From Candidatus Gastranaerophilales bacterium (GTDB lineage Bacteria > Cyanobacteriota > Vampirovibrionia > Gastranaerophilales > Gastranaerophilaceae), in assembly GCA_944326455.1 (NCBI GenBank), contig CALVEA010000017.1, positions 1 through 46,614 of the forward strand: 46,614 nucleotides of DNA, in the 5' to 3' direction. Below are positions 18,700 through 26,399 of this stretch, one piece after another (the first letter of the stretch is position 1; each line of letters opens with the position of its first letter). A program made the translations under genes and the position numbers. A model generated the notes under the pieces. That model saw nothing but the letters and a program-made list of their open reading frames with translations. It had not been told where the DNA came from and ran no database searches.

Positions 18700-18759
18700 C
18701 CGATTTAGAGATTGCACAACCTTGTTATTTCAGAAATTCTGTCTGTATAGGAGGAAACT

Positions 18760-19026
18760 ATGGACAGAATAAAAACATTCAAAAAAATAATGGAAAAAAG
18801 TGAAACAAACTTGGTCTCTATTCTTACTAATCACTATCAGATAACCGGAACTGTTTTTGACTGTGAAGAATGCAATAAAGACGGTTTTATTAACCTTACT
18901 AATGCATCATTATGTACAGTAAATGAAATTTACGAAACCAGATGCGAAGATTTCACCGAGAATCGCTATGATTGGATACATATAAATATCGACAAAATTG
19001 TCGCATTCAGCTTTTTAAAAGATTAG
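18760..19026 (+). CDS. Small protein of unknown function (88 aa)
   Basis: TAGGAGG at good spacing marks the ATG. After a basic helical start (MDRIKTFKKIMEK) the predicted structure is beta-rich with four Cys in the middle and a hydrophobic C-terminal strand (HINIDKIVAFSFL). The strand order loosely recalls an Sm-like or SH3-like barrel, but I cannot assign it. It is 60 bases after the HD-GYP gene and probably shares its transcript, so a link with cyclic di-GMP signalling is possible. Confidence 0.65.
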   Translation: MDRIKTFKKIMEKSETNLVSILTNHYQITGTVFDCEECNKDGFINLTNASLCTVNEIYETRCEDFTENRYDWIHINIDKIVAFSFLKD

Positions 19027-19079
19027 AAAAAATATAGTTAAATATTTTTTGTTTAATCTTGATTGTAAGAAACCCGCAT

Positions 19080-19270
19080 TGTCTTCTATGCCCTTCGGGC
19101 ATCGTAGGAGTTGTGCTTCGCACAATCTCTTATATTCGCTATTGTGCCTTACAGGCACACGCTCGCGGCTAACACCTTACACCTCCAACTGCGAAATCCC
19201 CTCCCGGATTCCTAAGCTCACAAAGTTCGCAAAGGAATCCTGCCCTCCCCGCCTTCCGCTTTCGCTTCCA
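19080..19270. repeat. GC-rich intergenic stretch with short palindromes
   Basis: The stretch contains several small perfect hairpins, e.g. GCCTTACAGGC, TGCCCTTCGGGCA and TTGTGCTTCGCACAA, in much GC-richer sequence than its surroundings. An open frame across 19049-19432 has biased, unnatural composition and is rejected as a gene. Similar material lies at 290-430. Confidence 0.5.
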
Positions 19271-19336
19271 GGGGAGGATTATAAACAGGCATTTTTCGGT
19301 AGAAAAATGAAGCAGCAAGGGTTTTTTCTTTCTTAT

Positions 19337-19381
19337 CCAACATTCTTTCTTTTTTCATTCTCAAAAAAGAAAGAATGTTGG
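19337..19381. repeat. Perfect 19-bp inverted repeat
   Basis: CCAACATTCTTTCTTTTTT and its exact complement are separated by 7 bases. The purine/pyrimidine-biased stem would form a long hairpin. It does not sit next to a gene end and has no T-run of its own, so it is more like a small palindromic element than a terminator. Confidence 0.6.
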
Positions 19382-19431
19382 TGCGGGGTACGGAGCGGTA
19401 TCAGCCCCGAAAAATTTATAAAATACCACTA

Positions 19432-19459
19432 AAATAAAAAGCCGGAACTTTCGTTCCGG
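19432..19459 (-). terminator. Terminator of the GH13-like gene
   Basis: Leftward, GCCGGAAC-GAAA-GTTCCGGC is followed by TTTTTATTTTAG: a perfect 8-bp stem with tetraloop and T-run. It lies about 90 bases after the stop codon. Between them is a second weak hairpin (GGGG...CCCC near 19520-19540). Confidence 0.85.
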
Positions 19460-19547
19460 CGTATCCCATTATTACTTAATCGTAGTTTACTTAATCATTA
19501 AAGTAACGATATACTCCTAAGCGGGGGAAATATTTACCCCTTTAATT

Positions 19548-21818
19548 CTACTTTATTACAGTGAAGAATTTAAACTCTGCAGGCATTATCTTTCCGAAAG
19601 ATAATGAATTAGTAGCTGCTACAAATTTTTCTTCAATGTAATCAGTTCCGTCAAACCTGAACTCTGAAACTATTGAATAGTCACAAGAAAGCTCAATTGT
19701 TTTATCAAAAACTTCGTGTCCTTCCCGTTCTTCTGTCCAGGAGTTTCCATTCTCTTCTACAAGGAATTTTTCAGTAGGAGAATTATAGTTGGCTACAACA
19801 AGAATAGAATTTTTCAAACCTTCTTTTTGAATCTGCCATACAACAAATCCGTCATCATCCTGTCTTATTATATGAGCTTCTCCGTCAGTAATTACGGAAT
19901 TATTCTTGACAAATCTGTCAATTGCATCAAATTTTGAGAAGAAATCATAATCTTTGTCCCGTTTCATAGAAACTTCATTTCCGATGGCAGCTTCAATTCC
20001 TCCGTTTGTAAAGGATTCATCTCCGTCAATATACATAACAGGACGTTCAGCATTTCTGCCGCCCGGGAGGAATTTGTATTTAAACCACTTAAACAAAGCT
20101 CCTTCTTTTCCTAACTGAGCCGGATATCTGTCAATAGCTTCAAACTCGCCGTCCTGATTGTTGTAGGTTTTGAGGATAGAAAGCGGGGTGGCTTTTTTAG
20201 CCTCAGAATTATAATTTGCCAGTCTCAAATTATCATCCGCAATATCTTCCGGTGTTTTATAGCTTTGTGAAACAATATCATTTCCCCAGAGAAGGTCAAA
20301 TCCCATATCCTGATGATATTCTTTGTAATAATTATCCCAGAGCATATATTCCGCTAAGGAAGCAAAGTAAGGAACTTTTTCCTTCATTGCCGCATTAAGC
20401 ATTCCAAGAACTTTTCTTGGCGCTCTGTAGCTAATCGGAACACCGTCTTTTTCGGAAACTTCGTCTACAATATGGTCAATATGGTCAACTCTGAATCCGT
20501 CAAAGTTATATTCTTCCTGAAGATTTTTCATATAATCAATAAAGAATTTTATAACATCATTATTATATTTACCGTTTTCCAGACATACAAAATAGTAAGG
20601 TGTCTGGCAATCAAGGTTAGCAAACTCAGTTACATCTTCTCCTTTAAAGTTATAATGTTTAAAAATCGGGTAGCTTGCGCCTTCCGACATCTTGTCAAAT
20701 ACAGGCACCCCTGCCGAACACCACGCACCGCCCGGAGCCGGCCACATACCCTCTTTTATTAAAACCTGAATAATTTCATTCTGGTTTGTGATTTCATTTT
20801 CTGACATTTTTTTAGAATTGTTATGCGATACCTGAGTTATTATCATTTTTGCTTTTTTATGAAGTCTATCCTGAATAGACTTTTCCAGCATAGAATTTGA
20901 TAAGAAAATCTTAGTATCGGATAAAAGTTCATCAATTTCATCAAATATTTTTCTGTAATGTTCGGTTAAATCTCCAAAAGATTCACCTTTTAGATATTTT
21001 TTATAAATTCCGCTTACTATTGCAAGATCATCTTTAGAATATTTATCAGCCAATTTCTCAGCGGAAGAATCAACATTTTTTGATAATTCTTCAATCAGAG
21101 CATTGATATCAAACCATCTTGCGCAATCAGGATTTGTTAAAACAATTTTAGAAAATCTTCCTGTCTGCGGAAGTATATCATAAATAACAGGATGCCCTGC
21201 AAGCTGGGTTAATTTAATAAATGCTTTAACCTGCTCATCAGCATTCAATCCTGTTTTTTCAGCAATATTTTTATCCTCAAGATTAGGGCTTACACAGCTC
21301 GCTGTCGGAAGATAAGCACATCCGAATTCTCTCGGGTGGAACGGAATCAAATACATTGTTGTATTAAATATTCCGTTATCAAGATTTCCGGTCGGAAGGA
21401 TAAGAAGTTCTCTCATCCAATCCATAAACTTACCGCAATCGGAGGAAGAATTTCCGTTACCTAATCCGGCAAGGTTAATAAGTTTAATATTATGACCTTC
21501 TTTTTGAAACCATTTTGAATCTTTAACATTATTTCTTGCAAGAACACTTGCTTTTGTAAACTCAAATTTTCCGTCTTTGAAAACTCCGTTAGCTTCCCAT
21601 TTTGACTCAAGAGCAAAAAGGACTTCCGCATCGGATAATTCTTCCAGCGCCTTGATTTGAGGATACGGAAGATAACCGAATTTATTCATTGTTGATTTTA
21701 AGTATTCTTTTCTCTCATCAGAAATACTATCAAACGAAAATATTTCTTTTAACTTTGAATAAAAGTCATTTAAAACTTCCGCACTGCTTACTTCCTTCTT
21801 AAACAGAAATTCTAACAT
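19548..21818 (-). CDS. GH13-like (alpha-amylase superfamily) glycoside hydrolase, intracellular
   Basis: The protein has 756 aa from an ATG at 21818 preceded by AAGGAG; an in-frame ATG at 21890 lacks a ribosome site. A long N-terminal region (about 1-400) precedes recognisable GH13 barrel motifs: DGFRVDHIDH (candidate nucleophile D445), SLAEYMLW (candidate acid/base E490) and NNQDGE (candidate third acid D556). A beta-rich C-terminal domain ends the protein. There is no signal peptide, so it acts on internal sugars or glycogen-like polymers. The barrel motifs are spaced closely and the N-terminal half is unfamiliar. It may be a transglycosidase or phosphorylase. The GH13 call is by motif only. 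Confidence 0.72.
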   Translation of the reverse strand: MLEFLFKKEVSSAEVLNDFYSKLKEIFSFDSISDERKEYLKSTMNKFGYLPYPQIKALEELSDAEVLFALESKWEANGVFKDGKFEFTKASVLARNNVKDSKWFQKEGHNIKLINLAGLGNGNSSSDCGKFMDWMRELLILPTGNLDNGIFNTTMYLIPFHPREFGCAYLPTASCVSPNLEDKNIAEKTGLNADEQVKAFIKLTQLAGHPVIYDILPQTGRFSKIVLTNPDCARWFDINALIEELSKNVDSSAEKLADKYSKDDLAIVSGIYKKYLKGESFGDLTEHYRKIFDEIDELLSDTKIFLSNSMLEKSIQDRLHKKAKMIITQVSHNNSKKMSENEITNQNEIIQVLIKEGMWPAPGGAWCSAGVPVFDKMSEGASYPIFKHYNFKGEDVTEFANLDCQTPYYFVCLENGKYNNDVIKFFIDYMKNLQEEYNFDGFRVDHIDHIVDEVSEKDGVPISYRAPRKVLGMLNAAMKEKVPYFASLAEYMLWDNYYKEYHQDMGFDLLWGNDIVSQSYKTPEDIADDNLRLANYNSEAKKATPLSILKTYNNQDGEFEAIDRYPAQLGKEGALFKWFKYKFLPGGRNAERPVMYIDGDESFTNGGIEAAIGNEVSMKRDKDYDFFSKFDAIDRFVKNNSVITDGEAHIIRQDDDGFVVWQIQKEGLKNSILVVANYNSPTEKFLVEENGNSWTEEREGHEVFDKTIELSCDYSIVSEFRFDGTDYIEEKFVAATNSLSFGKIMPAEFKFFTVIK

Positions 21819-21961
21819 TATTTTCTCCTTGGATTTGTGATTGTGATTGTTGAATGTAAATTTAGTATATAAGGATAATATCATGCTCATATATTTTTTA
21901 CAAACTTTCGTAAATAATTGTTAAGAGAAATTGAGTGATTAATGTGCAGCTATTTTTAAGC

Positions 21962-21967
21962 TATAAT
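21962..21967 (+). promoter_or_regulatory. Putative -10 box of the TPR gene
   Basis: TATAAT lies 23 bases before the ATG at 21991 in the 170-bp divergent gap after the GH13-like gene. It leaves a short leader containing the ribosome site. Confidence 0.4.
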
Positions 21968-21990
21968 TAAATAAAGAAAGAGGGATGCTG

Positions 21991-22785
21991 ATGAGCGGAT
22001 TTAATTTTCTTGAAGCTATTATTTATTTAGCTTTATATCTGTTTATTATTGGTTTTGCAGGAGTTCTTATTTACGGAATAAAAAAATACAACCGCGAAAA
22101 AAGAATCGGCGGAATTTTTGTAACATCTTTAGTAAGTTTATTTTTATTATTTATAATTAATCAATTAACAGTGACGGGGTTATATTTCTCAAGTATAAAT
22201 AATTTTGTAAAAAAAGATTATAAAAAAGCTGCAAATTTTTCGGAAATGGGAGCAAGGATTGCGATTTTCCCGTCACAAAAAAGCACCTTATACGGTGAAG
22301 CCGGCATAGACTATATGACAATGAAAAACGGTGACAAAGCACTTATGAGTTTTGAAAAAGCTTACAAAATAAAACAACCTTGCCACGATACAAATAACAG
22401 CTATCTGAAAAATGATTGGGCAATTTTTGCATCTATGTTGTATACCTACTTAGGAGATTATGAAAAAGTTTACAGACTGGCAAATGATACCGGCAGATAT
22501 AATACCGCAGCCGTTGCCGCTATTTGTGAAAAAGATTACAAAAAAGCACTTGGATATACAGACTTGAATTTATTAAAACAAAAACGTTCGGCAACCTTGT
22601 ACGGACAAAGGGCTTATATTCACAAAAAGCTAAAAAAAGATAAGTTAGCACAAGAGGATTTCCAAAAAGCAATTTCTCTTTGCAGAAAAAGTAAAACCTG
22701 TACAGAGATACAATACCAACAACAAAATGACATTTATTGGAATAAATTTTCAGAAAAGAAAAAAGAATATTTCGGCTCTGAGTAA
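21991..22785 (+). CDS. Membrane protein with TPR-like repeats (264 aa)
   Basis: I chose the second ATG (21991) because AAAGAGG lies 7 bases upstream; the first (21985) is too close. Two N-terminal membrane helices (about 5-28 and 42-65) are followed by about 190 residues of helical repeats with the TPR pattern (e.g. GDKALMSFEKAYKIK, AQEDFQKAISLC). Such proteins scaffold complexes on the outer or inner face of the membrane. No partner is evident. Specific function is unknown. Confidence 0.7.
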   Translation: MSGFNFLEAIIYLALYLFIIGFAGVLIYGIKKYNREKRIGGIFVTSLVSLFLLFIINQLTVTGLYFSSINNFVKKDYKKAANFSEMGARIAIFPSQKSTLYGEAGIDYMTMKNGDKALMSFEKAYKIKQPCHDTNNSYLKNDWAIFASMLYTYLGDYEKVYRLANDTGRYNTAAVAAICEKDYKKALGYTDLNLLKQKRSATLYGQRAYIHKKLKKDKLAQEDFQKAISLCRKSKTCTEIQYQQQNDIYWNKFSEKKKEYFGSE

Positions 22786-22839
22786 TTATTTAATTTTTAA
22801 TTAATAGCAAATTTTTCTTTGCCGGATTATTTATAGAAT

Positions 22840-23499
22840 ATGATTACATTTAAAAGCCGAAATCAAATATTAAAGAATGCAGATTCTATTACAAGAAAAG
22901 CCCATTCTCAATATCCGCATGTATCTTCAAGCAGAATAGAATATAAGCTGGCGGCAGATAAGGTAAAAGATTTCTTCTGGGGAGATATGCTGTTTAAGAT
23001 GGAGCTTAAGACTGCCGGAGAAAGATTAAAAATCGAAGATGATGAAAAAAACCTATATAGAATAATTGCGGAATCTTTAAAAAATTCAGCAATAGGAAAT
23101 TGTTATGAAGAAGCAAAAACGGCTGAACTTGTCGGATTAATAAATAAAGTGAATAATATTTATTCCGGAAAAATTTTTATAAATAGAAAAACTATGTTGA
23201 ATCATGAAGTGGCTTTTATTACAAATAAAAAACTCGCAGACAAAAAATTATATTCATTTAAAAATAAAGATGCCGTTATCCTCGACCCTTGGCTTGGAAT
23301 AACAGAATTTGCACAAACATATTTTGCAAGATTAACAACGGAATTTAAGCATATATTCTCAGCATTAGATAAAAAGAAAAAATTTAATTTCTACATCCAA
23401 CCGGATTTGGAATATCGTATTACCCCGTATAAACTAAAAAAGATGAAGGCAGAATATCCCGAGCTTTTAATAGAAGGATTAAAAAAGATTAAATTATAA
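22840..23499 (+). CDS. Protein of unknown function (219 aa)
   Basis: A Lys-rich soluble protein without signal peptide or membrane helix. The middle has NCYEEAKTAELVGLI and a later DPWLGITEFA; a Cys in the first and an Asp plus Trp in the second recall a papain-like or transglutaminase-like layout, common in bacterial effectors, but a His is not clearly placed, so this is only a guess. No ribosome site precedes the ATG. It follows the TPR gene by 54 bases. Confidence 0.6.
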   Translation: MITFKSRNQILKNADSITRKAHSQYPHVSSSRIEYKLAADKVKDFFWGDMLFKMELKTAGERLKIEDDEKNLYRIIAESLKNSAIGNCYEEAKTAELVGLINKVNNIYSGKIFINRKTMLNHEVAFITNKKLADKKLYSFKNKDAVILDPWLGITEFAQTYFARLTTEFKHIFSALDKKKKFNFYIQPDLEYRITPYKLKKMKAEYPELLIEGLKKIKL

Positions 23500-23564
23500 C
23501 TCTTGCAACCAGTGGAACTTATATACAACTTTATACCAAATTTGTACAATATAGCCATTGTGTC

Positions 23565-23586
23565 ATTCCGGGCTCCGACCCGGAAT
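23565..23586. repeat. Short palindromic element
   Basis: ATTCCGGG-ctccga-CCCGGAAT, an 8-bp perfect stem, begins the 1-kb gene-free region. It matches the style of dispersed hairpins seen in many bacterial genomes. Confidence 0.6.
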
Positions 23587-23632
23587 CTATCAATGTTTAT
23601 TTTGAATTGTGTTAAACTACTACTTCTCTAGT

Positions 23633-23786
23633 TAGGACACTACTGTCTATGATAAATTACTTTGTCATGGACAGTTGTGCCCTAATTGGGGAGAGCGAAA
23701 AAATCCTTATTTACTTAATCACTTAATCACTCAGTCACTTAGTCACTTAACTTCTATTCACTACTCACTAGTCACTACCTCAACCG
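23633..23786 (+). repeat. Composite dispersed repeat, copy 1
   Basis: A core of about 70 bases (GATAAATTACTTTGTCATGG, then ACAGTTGTGCCC and AATTGGGGAGAGCGAAAAAA, quoted in parts) is followed by an octamer array with consensus TCACTTAA/TCACTCAG and a tail with CTATTCACTA. Positions 23651-23717 are identical to 24054-24120. Frames running through the copies are shared artefacts, not genes. Confidence 0.75.
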
Positions 23787-23843
23787 GCACCCACCTCAAT
23801 CCTCCCCGGATTGGCATTATTGTCCCGAATAGTACTCCTGTCA

Positions 23844-23903
23844 TTCTGAAAGTGCAGAAAAATTAATTTATTTAAAACAGTTAATTTTTCGCACTGTTCA
23901 GAA
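23844..23903. repeat. Long imperfect hairpin element
   Basis: TTCTGAAAGTGC... pairs with ...GCACTGTTCAGAA, with an inner stem GAAAAATTAA/TTAATTTTTC and one bulge. It belongs to a palindromic class related to the next element (both have TGTCAT-type edges). Confidence 0.55.
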
Positions 23904-23940
23904 TCTTACCAATCGGGTATTATGTTTGTGTTTTGGTAAG

Positions 23941-23995
23941 ATCCTGAATAGATTGAAAAACTACACTTGCGTTTGTTTTTCTAATCTTTCAGGAT
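23941..23995. repeat. Long imperfect hairpin element
   Basis: ATCCTGAA at one end pairs with TTCAGGAT at the other, with further pairing of GATT and AAAAAC to GTTTTT and AATC inside. It lies between copies 1 and 2 of the composite repeat. Confidence 0.55.
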
Positions 23996-24029
23996 GACAT
24001 TTTAGTTTATTGTTCCCTCCCCGGATTAG

Positions 24030-24195
24030 AGCACTACTACCTAGGATAAATTACTTTGTCATGGACAGTTGTGCCCTAATTGGGGAGAGCGAAAAAATCC
24101 TTATTTACTTATTTACTTATTCACTTATTTACTTAATCACTTAATCACTCAGTCACTTAGTCACTCAACTTCTATTCACTATTCACCAGTCACCA
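24030..24195 (+). repeat. Composite dispersed repeat, copy 2
   Basis: Same core as copy 1 with a longer array of octamers (TTACTTAT, TCACTTAA, TCACTCAG types). The array length differs between copies while the core is conserved, as expected for slippage in the octamers. Confidence 0.75.
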
Positions 24196-24250
24196 CAAAT
24201 GGTAGACTAAAGTCTACCCTACTACTCCCTCACAAGGGAGGAAGATTATT

Positions 24251-24386
24251 TATCCCGGACAATTGTGCCCAAATTGGGAAGGGTGAAAGCCTTATTTACT
24301 TATTTACTTATTTACTTATTAACTTATTAACTTATTCACTTAATCACTTAGTCACTCAGTCACCTAATCACTATTCACTACCTCCC
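24251..24386 (+). repeat. Composite dispersed repeat, copy 3
   Basis: A diverged core (ACAATTGTGCCCAAATTGGG) is followed by a long octamer array (TTACTTAT, TTAACTTA, TCACTTAG). It ends just upstream of the rpsB promoter. Confidence 0.7.
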
Positions 24387-24398
24387 TTCCCCCTGCTC

Positions 24399-24427
24399 TT
24401 GATTGAAAAACATGTTTATAATATGAT
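24399..24427 (+). promoter_or_regulatory. Putative rpsB promoter
   Basis: TTGATT, a 17-bp spacer and TATGAT. A TATAAT overlaps the -10 (24417-24422) but has no matching -35. The transcript would begin near 24434, giving a leader of about 120 nt. Confidence 0.5.
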
Positions 24428-24484
24428 TTTATTGGTTATACAATTCGATAGGCACAGCCCTAGTCTGTAAATAGCATTATTAAA

Positions 24485-24527
24485 TTTTACTATCACTATA
24501 GATGGAACGGTATAGCCCGTAGTAAAA
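24485..24527 (+). promoter_or_regulatory. Structured rpsB leader element, candidate autoregulatory site
   Basis: TTTTACTA (24485-24492) pairs perfectly with TAGTAAAA (24520-24527). Inside, CTATA (24496-24500) pairs with TATAG (24511-24515) around a GATGGAACGG loop. The two stacked stems with an internal loop lie 27 bases before the rpsB ATG, with the ribosome site right after. S2 represses its own operon in E. coli and other bacteria through leader RNA. The structure here is seen; its role is inferred. Confidence 0.5.
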
Positions 24528-24554
24528 CACAGTTAAAACAAAAGGAGACACAAG

Positions 24555-25319
24555 ATGTCAACAGCATCACTTATTGAACTTTTAGAAGCAGGCGTTCACT
24601 TCGGACACCAAACACAACATTGGAACCCAAAAATGAAACCGTATATCTACGGTGCAAGAAACGGTATCTATATTCTTGATTTAAGAAAAACTTCAGACTT
24701 ATTAGATGCTGCTTACGATGTTGTAAGAGATTATGCTGCTAAAGGTAGAAATGTACTTTTCGTAGGTACTAAAAAACAAGCTGCAGAAGTTGTTGCTGAA
24801 GAAGCTCAACGCTCTGGCGCTTACTACATCAACAGAAGATGGTTAGGCGGTATGCTTACTAACTTTGAAACCATAAGAGGCAGAGTTAATAAATTAAGAG
24901 AACTTGAAGACTTTATCTCTTCAGGTCACGCTGAAAAATTACCTAAAAAAGAACAAGCACAGTTAAACAGACAAGTTGCTAAATTAAGCAAAACTTTAGG
25001 CGGTATTAAAGAAATGCGCGGTTTACCTGATATTATCTTTGTTGTAGACCAGGCTAAAGAAGATATCGCTATTGCAGAAGCTAACAAGTTAAATATTCCT
25101 GTTATCTGCTTAGCTGATACTAATGCTAATCCGGATGGTATTAACTATATCGTTCCCGGTAATGATGATGCAATTCGTTCTATCAAGTTAATTACTTCAA
25201 AATTAGCAGACGCTGTTCTTGAAGGAAAACAACTCAGAGAAAACAATGCTAACACTAAAGGCAAAGTAGAAGCTGTTACAGCTGCTGATGCCGGGGTTGA
25301 AGAACCTGCAACAGTATAA
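24555..25319 (+). CDS. rpsB: 30S ribosomal protein S2
   Basis: The protein has 254 aa. Family signatures are unmistakable: [11 protein letters not shown] at the start, [34 protein letters not shown], and [16 protein letters not shown]2 binds late to the 30S head region. A GGAG ribosome site precedes the ATG. The C-terminal 30 residues are a variable acidic tail. It forms the classic operon with tsf. Confidence 0.98.
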   Translation: MSTASLIELLEAGVHFGHQTQHWNPKMKPYIYGARNGIYILDLRKTSDLLDAAYDVVRDYAAKGRNVLFVGTKKQAAEVVAEEAQRSGAYYINRRWLGGMLTNFETIRGRVNKLRELEDFISSGHAEKLPKKEQAQLNRQVAKLSKTLGGIKEMRGLPDIIFVVDQAKEDIAIAEANKLNIPVICLADTNANPDGINYIVPGNDDAIRSIKLITSKLADAVLEGKQLRENNANTKGKVEAVTAADAGVEEPATV

Positions 25320-25413
25320 ATAAAGTGAATAAGAACCAAGTAAATAAGTGAATAAGTCGGCGAAAAATCACCTTATTAACTTATTAACCTATTACTTATT
25401 AACTTAAAGAGAA
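25320..25413 (+). repeat. Octamer-type repeat between rpsB and tsf
   Basis: The spacer carries AGTGAATAAG and CTTATTAACTTATTAACC blocks related to the octamer arrays of the dispersed repeat. AATAAGTGAATAAG and CTTATTAACTTATT pair with one mismatch, so the operon transcript would form a hairpin between the two genes, without a T-run. It may affect processing or the S2/EF-Ts ratio. Confidence 0.5.
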
Positions 25414-25426
25414 GGAGAAAATATAA

Positions 25427-26290
25427 ATGAATATTACAGCTACTATGGTAAAAGAGCTTCGTGACAAAACCGGTGCAGGTATGATGGACGCAAAAAAAGC
25501 TCTTGTTGAAGTTGACGGCGATATGGAAAAAGCAATGGAAGTTCTTCGTCAAAAAGGTATGGCTTCTGCTGACAAGAAAATGGGCAGAATCGCTGCTGAA
25601 GGAAGAATCGGTTCTTTTGTTGACGATAAAAAGGGCGCTATGATTGAAGTTAACTGCGAAACAGACTTCGTTGCAAAGAATCAGGAATTTATCGACCTTA
25701 CAAACGGACTTGCTGAATTAGTTGCAGAAACTAATCCGGCTGATGTCGATGCTCTTCTCGAAACAATTTGCCCTAAATGCGGAAAAACAATCGCTGACGT
25801 TATTAAAGCAAAAATAGCTTCTATCGGTGAAAAAATCACCGTAAGAAGATTTGTAAGATATGAAGGCAACCTTGCAACTTATATCCACAACGGTAAAATC
25901 GGTGTTCTTCTTCAAACAGATGCACCGGATGCAGCTCTTGCTAAAGATATCTGCTTACATATAGCATCTTCCGCTCCTGAATTCGTTTCAAGAAAAGATA
26001 TTCCTCAATCAGTTATTGATGAAGAAACAAGAATCGAAATGGGTAAAGAAGACCTTGCTAACAAACCTGAACAAATCAGAGCTAAGATTGTTGAAGGTCG
26101 TGTTAACAAGTTAATGGCTCACAGATGCCTTCTTGAGCAGCCGTTTGTAAAAAACCCTGACCAAACAATTGAACAGCTTATTTCCGGCAAATTCAATATC
26201 ACTAAATTTGACAGATTCGTTCTCGGCGAAGGACTTGAAAAAAGAAGTGATAACTTTGCTGATGAAGTTATGAGCCAATTAAAGGGCTAA
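25427..26290 (+). CDS. tsf: Translation elongation factor Ts
   Basis: The protein has 287 aa. The N-terminal UBA-like domain and the TGAGMMDAKKAL and NCETDFVAKN motifs define EF-Ts, the nucleotide exchange factor of EF-Tu. AGAAGGAG precedes the ATG. Between the core subdomains there is a CPKCG pair (about residues 110-115), a CxxC that I do not expect in standard EF-Ts and that could bind a metal or form a disulfide if matched elsewhere. The rest is typical. Confidence 0.97.
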   Translation: MNITATMVKELRDKTGAGMMDAKKALVEVDGDMEKAMEVLRQKGMASADKKMGRIAAEGRIGSFVDDKKGAMIEVNCETDFVAKNQEFIDLTNGLAELVAETNPADVDALLETICPKCGKTIADVIKAKIASIGEKITVRRFVRYEGNLATYIHNGKIGVLLQTDAPDAALAKDICLHIASSAPEFVSRKDIPQSVIDEETRIEMGKEDLANKPEQIRAKIVEGRVNKLMAHRCLLEQPFVKNPDQTIEQLISGKFNITKFDRFVLGEGLEKRSDNFADEVMSQLKG

Positions 26291-26358
26291 GGGGCAAAGG
26301 GATAAGTATAAAGGGAAACGATATTTAACCCCGGAGTTATCCCGAAAACAAAAAATAA

Positions 26359-26398
26359 CAGAGGGGGCGGAAATTCTTTCAGAATTTCCGCCCCTCTG
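26359..26398. terminator. Bidirectional terminator after tsf
   Basis: A near-perfect 18-19 bp stem (ACAGAGGGG... with ...CCCCTCTGT, one unpaired G) has a 3-base loop. Leftward it is followed by TTATTTTTTGTTTT, rightward by TTTATT. It separates tsf from the converging metallophosphoesterase gene, whose stop codon abuts it. Confidence 0.9.
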
Positions 26399-26399
26399 T

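Noticed and set aside
19049..19432. 127-codon open frame
   Set aside because: Covers palindromes and a 19-bp inverted repeat, has unnatural composition and no ribosome site.
23700..24390. Possible CRISPR-like array
   Set aside because: Units are 8 bases, degenerate and contiguous, with no spacers and no cas genes.
23675..24470. Two frames starting with the same MCPNWGERK peptide
   Set aside because: They are the same reading of two copies of a non-coding repeat, extended through octamer arrays.
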